64,000 nt of DNA from Dubosiella muris (GTDB lineage Bacteria > Bacillota_I > Bacilli_A > Erysipelotrichales > Erysipelotrichaceae), in contig NZ_SRYG01000004.1 of the NCBI RefSeq assembly GCF_004793885.1, positions 62,001 to 126,000 on the forward strand, written 5' to 3'. Shown piece after piece: positions 60,232-64,000 of this stretch (position 1 is its first letter; each line of letters starts with the position of its first letter). The notes below the pieces were generated by a model that made no database searches, was not told the DNA's origin, and saw nothing but the letters and a program-made list of their open reading frames with translations. The position numbers and the translations under genes are program-made.

Positions 60232-61217
60232 ATGACGACTTGCTCGAAGCCCTCATACGCCCTCCCGTCCTGAATGTGCGAAACGGCGATGATCGAGACG
60301 GAAGGCAAATACCCGGGGATGTCCCGCAAGATTTCCAGAAAGGTTTGGGCGTCGATGTGCGCGTCCGCCTCGTCAAACAGTAGCACGTCCGGCTTTTGAA
60401 GCAGGGCGCGGGCGATCGCCAGCCGCGTCCGCTCGCCCAACGAGAAATTTTTCCCGTTTTCCAAAATCACGGGATGGCTTCGCCACACCGGCACCAGTCG
60501 CGTGATTTGAAGCACGGCTTCCAATTCCTTTTCATTGGGCGCGTTCAACGCCGCCATCCACGTACCCGAAAAGATTTCAGGCTGCTGGCACACGTAGCCG
60601 ATCTTTCGAGAAAGCGAGGGCGACGCGTTTTCCGGGCAGCACGCGATCATCCCGTTTTGCGGCGTGTAGTAGCCATACAGCAGTTTGAGCAGCGTGCTCT
60701 TGCCCGCCCCGTTTTCCCCGGTAATCAAGTAGTTTTTCTTCCCGTCGAATCGGGCGGACGCCTTCGTCAAGAGAGGGCTTTTTTTCCCGTAGCCAAACGT
60801 GACGTTTTCCACAACGAGCCCATCCATCGGTTTGTCGCTCGTTCGCGCCGGCCGCTGGCTGGAAAGTTCCGTGTTGTACATCGTTTCCAGACGACCAACA
60901 CTGACGCGCAGCGCCTGGGCGTTGCGCCAGTACGCGCCGATGTCGCTTAGAAAAAACGCGAGTCCCTCGCTCATCGAAAGCATGAAGGCGACGGAGCCAA
61001 CCGTGATTTCCCCTGCGCCAGCCAGCAAAAAGCCGCCAATCAGGATCACGAACCGGTACAAGCCGTCGTAGACGAGGTCGTGCAAAAAGTCGGCTTTGGC
61101 GTTTTGTTCGGCCGTCTTCTTTTCCAGCATGGACGCCTCGTTTTGCACGGCCTTTTGTCCGCTTTGGATGCAGGCAATCGCCCATGCCGCGATGCTGGCT
61201 GGTTTCGCGTGGTTCAA
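60204..61217 (-). pseudogene. 5'-truncated ABC exporter (last spans + ATPase)
   Basis: About 337 codons. No ATG start; the frame opens after a TGA near 61233 and could only begin at TTG 61217. The product starts in the middle of an exporter domain (VQNEASMLEKKTAEQNAKA is the loop after span 4), has only the last membrane hairpin (FVILIGGFLLAGAGEITVGS), then an apparently normal ATPase: ITGENGAGKSTLLKL, FSLGERTRLAIARAL (variant signature) and VLLFDEADAHID. A functional half-exporter would need about 200 more N-terminal residues. They are replaced, on the opposite strand, by the CPBP-like gene. Confidence 0.75.
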
Positions 61218-61734
61218 TCGCGCGACGATTCAAAAGCGTTTTTTTTCGCTTCGTTCCTGGTTCGTCATTGGCTTATTCGTTCTCGTGCTCGGTTTTATGG
61301 CTTCCATGCCGCTTTCTAAAAAAGCGGCTTTGTTTGGTTGCGCGTTTTTTTGCGTCGCGTTTTTCGAACAGTTTTTGCTGCGGGGGATCCTGTTTTCGTT
61401 AACCAAGGCGAGCCACACGAACGCGATGACGATTTTGGTCAACGTCCTCATGAGTCTGGGCTTGTTTCTCTTTGATTTTTTCATTTCCAGCGCGCTTCAT
61501 CTTCCCGGCCCGTCGGGTTTGAGCTTTGGAACGATCGCCTACTTTGTCCTGTTTCAATGGTTGTTCGCGTGGTTTTTTTCCATGACCGAAAATCTTTGGG
61601 TTTGCGCGCTCTTCCAGTTTCAAGCGCAGACGCGCGTCGTTCCCTTCGCCTGGTTCACCTTGTTTTTGGGGATTTACCTTGTCTGGCACGCGCATTCCTC
61701 CCGTTGGGTGGAAAAGATGAAAAACTGGATATAG
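61168..61734 (+). pseudogene. CPBP-type intramembrane protease homologue, apparently N-truncated and catalytically degenerate
   Basis: 188 residues from ATG 61168; the frame continues upstream antisense to the ABC remnant. Several membrane spans. CPBP (Abi) motif 1 EExxxR appears as FFEQFLLRG (second Glu replaced by Gln). The later motifs that should supply catalytic His are FISSALHLPGPSG and LWVCALFQFQAQ, where the usual final His is Gln/Phe. CPBP proteases act in prenyl-protein processing and bacteriocin immunity in the family; this copy may be inactive. No clear ribosome site. Head-to-head with the truncated ABC gene. Confidence 0.6.
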
Positions 61735-61753
61735 AAAAACAGGCTTCCGCCTG

Positions 61754-62128
61754 TTATTTGCCTATGCCCAGATCTTTGCGCATGAGTGGATCCATTTTCC
61801 GCAAAAACTCGATTTGATCGCCTTTGTTCAACGCGTCCACGTTGGAAAGCCATTTTCCGTCTTTCCGTTTGAGGCAGTATCCAATCACCTGACGGTCTTT
61901 AAAAAACACGTACACCCTTCGCCGTTTCAGCTGGCTTTCAAAATCGAAATACGCTTCCATCATTTTTCCCGGATCCTCGAAGCGCTGGTGAATCAGTTTG
62001 ACCATATCCCCGTAGGAATCCACCCGCTCGTCCGCGTTGGTGACATGCAGCGAGCAAAACACGAATACCGACGTCTGGTCTTTTTGGCTTCGTTTCAAAT
62101 CCGGCCATTCCATCATTTCATAGCCCAT
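61754..62128 (-). CDS. Protein of unknown function (124 aa)
   Basis: Start at ATG 62128 (MGYEMMEWPDL) because GGGAG lies 6 nt upstream; the ATG at 62134 abuts that site. Soluble; the pattern VFVFCSLHVTNADERVDSYG, RRVYVFFKDRQVIGYCLKRK and GDQIEFLRKMDPLMRKDLG suggests a small alpha/beta fold with an antiparallel sheet. No family recognised. Confidence 0.65.
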   Translation of the reverse strand: MGYEMMEWPDLKRSQKDQTSVFVFCSLHVTNADERVDSYGDMVKLIHQRFEDPGKMMEAYFDFESQLKRRRVYVFFKDRQVIGYCLKRKDGKWLSNVDALNKGDQIEFLRKMDPLMRKDLGIGK

Positions 62129-62297
62129 ATCCATCTCCCTGGAAGCAACGGTTTCCCGTTGTTTCTTATTTCACAAAATGTTTTTTATTATATAGTACTA
62201 TCATAGTGAATTTTCTCGTGTTATGCAATTAAAACATTGTTAATTAATACTTTTTATATGTTTTGTGACATCACGATGGCCCGCTCCGTCCTTTTCG

Positions 62298-62326
62298 TTG
62301 CATCTTTTCTTAAAAATGACTACACT
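62298..62326 (+). promoter_or_regulatory. Leaderless-type promoter of the SGNH hydrolase gene
   Basis: TTGCAT (62298-62303), 17-bp spacer, TACACT (62321-62326), exactly 6 nt to the ATG at 62333. Confidence 0.6.
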
Positions 62327-62332
62327 AAAACC

Positions 62333-62917
62333 ATGAACGAAACGAAAGAAAAACCAACCATCGCCTTTGTTGGCGATTCGATCACCGAAGGCTGGGGACT
62401 GGCCGACTGGACGCGCGAGCGTTTTACCACCTTCGTGCAAGCCGCTTTTCCCCAATACGACATTTTAAACTTTGGCTCGAGCGGCGCCACTCTTCAAAGC
62501 CAGTTCGACATGGGCTATACGCACACGCTCGCCTTTCAAGCCAGCCAGAAAGCGAACCGGCAGCATCCGTTTGCCTTGCTTTTTGTCTTTCTTGGCGCCA
62601 ACGACGTCTGGCAATGGACGAGCGAAGCGACCTTCACGAGCGAATATCTCGCCCTGCTTGATTGCTACCCCGACACGCCCAAAGTGCTTGTGACCCCCAT
62701 CCCGATGAACGCGGGCCCGTATGAACACCACAAGATCGAGCAAATCCGCCAGCTCATTATCCAAATCGGTAAAAAAGAACACATCCCGGTTCTGGACTTA
62801 ACCACGTTGTCCATGAAAGACGGACTGTCGTTTGATGGCGTACACCCCAACGTCAACGGTCAAAAAAAGATCGCCGAAGCGATCATCAACTATTTAAACG
62901 CGCATCCAATCCAGTGA
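62333..62917 (+). CDS. SGNH/GDSL hydrolase
   Basis: 194 residues. Block I AFVGDSITEGWG with nucleophile Ser16, block II Gly in NFGSSGATLQ, block III FLGANDVW (Asn), block V SFDGVHPNVNG with the catalytic Asp and His. Cytoplasmic (no signal peptide), so likely an esterase or deacetylase on a small or sugar substrate. The start at 62333 lacks a ribosome site but sits 6 nt after a -10 box; upstream in-frame codons lie before the promoter. Confidence 0.9.
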   Translation: MNETKEKPTIAFVGDSITEGWGLADWTRERFTTFVQAAFPQYDILNFGSSGATLQSQFDMGYTHTLAFQASQKANRQHPFALLFVFLGANDVWQWTSEATFTSEYLALLDCYPDTPKVLVTPIPMNAGPYEHHKIEQIRQLIIQIGKKEHIPVLDLTTLSMKDGLSFDGVHPNVNGQKKIAEAIINYLNAHPIQ

Positions 62918-63507
62918 GAAAGGCGTTTCCGCCTTTCCTTTTTCTTTGCCAGCATCCATACTACGGGCACGAGAATCCAAACCGCCCGATGTTCCCACCG
63001 GCGCGTTGTCCAAACGCCAAGGACAGCCCCAATCACAAACCCGATGATCGAAACAAGCGGCTCCCGCCCTTCCCTTTTTTCCCGGCATCGAACCGCTTTG
63101 CGGATGTTTCCGGTGCAAATCGTCGTCGGCAGTCTGACAAACCGTTCCGACTGCACGGCGCACAACAACGACACGCCACCCGTCACGAGAAAATCAAGCG
63201 AGGAGGAAGGAATCATGCCCATCCATATGAAAACGATCATTTCCAGCTTCATCCACTCACATTCCTCGTGTCCGTGTTCTTTCATTCGCTCCGCCAGCAG
63301 CACGCCGATACAAAACAAGATCAGGGACCAGGCGCAAGGAAACAACGATTCACCCCGTTCTCCCAGAACGATCAAAATCATTTTCAGCACGTTTCCCGTT
63401 TGCGCGTTGGCGAACACGCCGCTCCGCGTCCGGTACGTATACGTCTCCAAAAAACCGCCAACAAGAGACAAACCGGCAACTGTTGTCAATCCTCTTTTTT
63501 CATCCAC
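62890..63507 (-). CDS. DUF1275 (YoaK-like) membrane protein
   Basis: 205 residues from GTG 63507 (GGGGAG about 10 nt upstream), overlapping the end of the upstream RpiR-type gene. Family signature GGFLETYTYRTRSGVFANAQ followed by TGNVLKM; six to seven spans. Predicted transporter-like membrane protein of unknown substrate. Convergent with the SGNH gene, the two coding ends overlapping by 28 bp. Confidence 0.85.
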   Translation of the reverse strand: MDEKRGLTTVAGLSLVGGFLETYTYRTRSGVFANAQTGNVLKMILIVLGERGESLFPCAWSLILFCIGVLLAERMKEHGHEECEWMKLEMIVFIWMGMIPSSSLDFLVTGGVSLLCAVQSERFVRLPTTICTGNIRKAVRCREKREGREPLVSIIGFVIGAVLGVWTTRRWEHRAVWILVPVVWMLAKKKERRKRLSHWIGCAFK

Positions 63508-64000
63508 GCCGCGATGTTCTCCCCTGCCCGCAGCAGTTGATACGGATGGCCTGCGGCTTGCAAGTCGCTGTTGAACACGAGCCATTCGTCCACAAAATCC
63601 AGTGGTTTCCGGCAGCCCGACACCATCCAGATTTTCGGCCTTTCCAGTGCGGCGCGCAAAGAGCGGACATCCACATAATCAAAGTACGAACCCGTATAGG
63701 AGAAGACGACAACGAGGGTGTTTTCATCCGCCTTTTTGAAGTACTCGATTTGCTCGAACAACGAAAGATTCGTATAAACGACCTTTTGCCAGGCGAGCAT
63801 TTCCTGCGCGAACGCAAGACACGCCGCCTGTCCCTTGAGCAAGCCAAACACCGCGATTTTCCGGTACGTCTTTAGATTGCGCGCCAGTTTTTCGAGCTGG
63901 ATGGGATCCAGGCTTTCATCCACCTGTCGAACCACCCGTTCAATGACGGCTGGATCCGGCACATTGTTTTTTTCACCATCATTTCGATAGCGCGTGTTAT
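63486..64000 (-). CDS. MurR/RpiR-type regulator, SIS-domain part (5' end outside window)
   Basis: The frame is open to the window edge, so only the C-terminal ~170 residues are seen. KIAVFGLLKGQAACLAFAQE, LVVVFSYTGSYFDYVDV and IWMVSGCRKPLDF resemble a SIS domain of RpiR regulators (phosphosugar sensing), although the S/T-rich ligand loop is reduced to SYTGSY. The HTH part should lie beyond 64000. The end overlaps the DUF1275 gene start, indicating an operon. Confidence 0.7.
   Translation of the reverse strand, partial: NTRYRNDGEKNNVPDPAVIERVVRQVDESLDPIQLEKLARNLKTYRKIAVFGLLKGQAACLAFAQEMLAWQKVVYTNLSLFEQIEYFKKADENTLVVVFSYTGSYFDYVDVRSLRAALERPKIWMVSGCRKPLDFVDEWLVFNSDLQAAGHPYQLLRAGENIAAWMKKED

Overview
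The window is a contiguous stretch of a Bacillota chromosome. It shows strong Shine-Dalgarno sites, two T-box leaders, a manganese riboswitch, Spx, a LytR-CpsA-Psr protein, pcrA next to ligA, and rodZ-pgsA-cinA-recA. TGA is used as a normal stop. The gene set (tandem 2-hydroxyacyl-CoA dehydratase activase, PF04392-type tryptophan transporter, flavodiiron protein, Kdp) fits an anaerobic gut-type lineage. I favour Erysipelotrichia, but this is inference; no rRNA or tRNA gene is present to test it. Most of the window is fairly GC-rich. Visibly AT-richer stretches lie at about 9.27-12.7 kb, 35.6-36.1 kb (spx) and 49.7-50.4 kb.

Layout. 1-9.3 kb: ligA (cut by the edge) and pcrA, an LCP cell-wall protein with an extra extracytoplasmic domain, a small alarmone synthetase, an unknown protein, a lipoprotein and a methyltransferase. 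9.3-13.7 kb: AT-rich accessory islet with a TPR-type regulator, a membrane protein, an ABM-like protein, a decayed cassette (NADAR ADP-ribose hydrolase with an internal deletion, a frameshifted partner and an upstream remnant) and a YjbR-EVE fusion. 13.7-16.6 kb: metNIQ methionine importer under a T-box. 16.6-24.9 kb: a shrunken HutI-like protein, an alpha/beta hydrolase, pncA-pncB, rodZ-pgsA-cinA-recA and a DUF349-type repeat protein. 24.9-31.5 kb: dehydratase activase pair, an MFS transporter and a divergent RpiR regulator. 31.5-35.5 kb: Mn riboswitch with mntP, a Ca2+-type P-ATPase and small membrane proteins. 35.6-39.4 kb: Spx, a flavodiiron protein, and an SPFH/NfeD operon with a 27-aa microprotein. 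39.4-47.5 kb: kdpFABC and kdpDE. 47.5-53.7 kb: azlCD, a small ORF with an in-frame TAG, a GntR regulator, a decayed gene preceded by clustered palindromes, and two MATE pumps. 53.7-56.7 kb: TrpXYZ-like ABC importer under a T-box. 56.9-61.7 kb: ABC exporter, TPR regulator, and a truncated ABC gene head-to-head with a degenerate CPBP gene. 61.7-64 kb: unknown protein, SGNH hydrolase, DUF1275 membrane protein and a partial RpiR regulator.

Links between genes. Two amino-acid importers are controlled by tRNA-sensing leaders. Metal and ion homeostasis is dense (mntP, Ca2+-ATPase, Kdp). NAD salvage (pncA, pncB) lies close to cinA, whose family includes nicotinamide-nucleotide amidases. The observations most worth a second look are: a recurring promoter geometry in which the -10 hexamer ends exactly 6 nt before an ATG that lacks a Shine-Dalgarno site (leaderless mRNAs); the decayed NADAR cassette beside an EVE-domain gene; a cluster of palindromes upstream of a decayed gene; and the head-to-head truncation junction near 61.2 kb.
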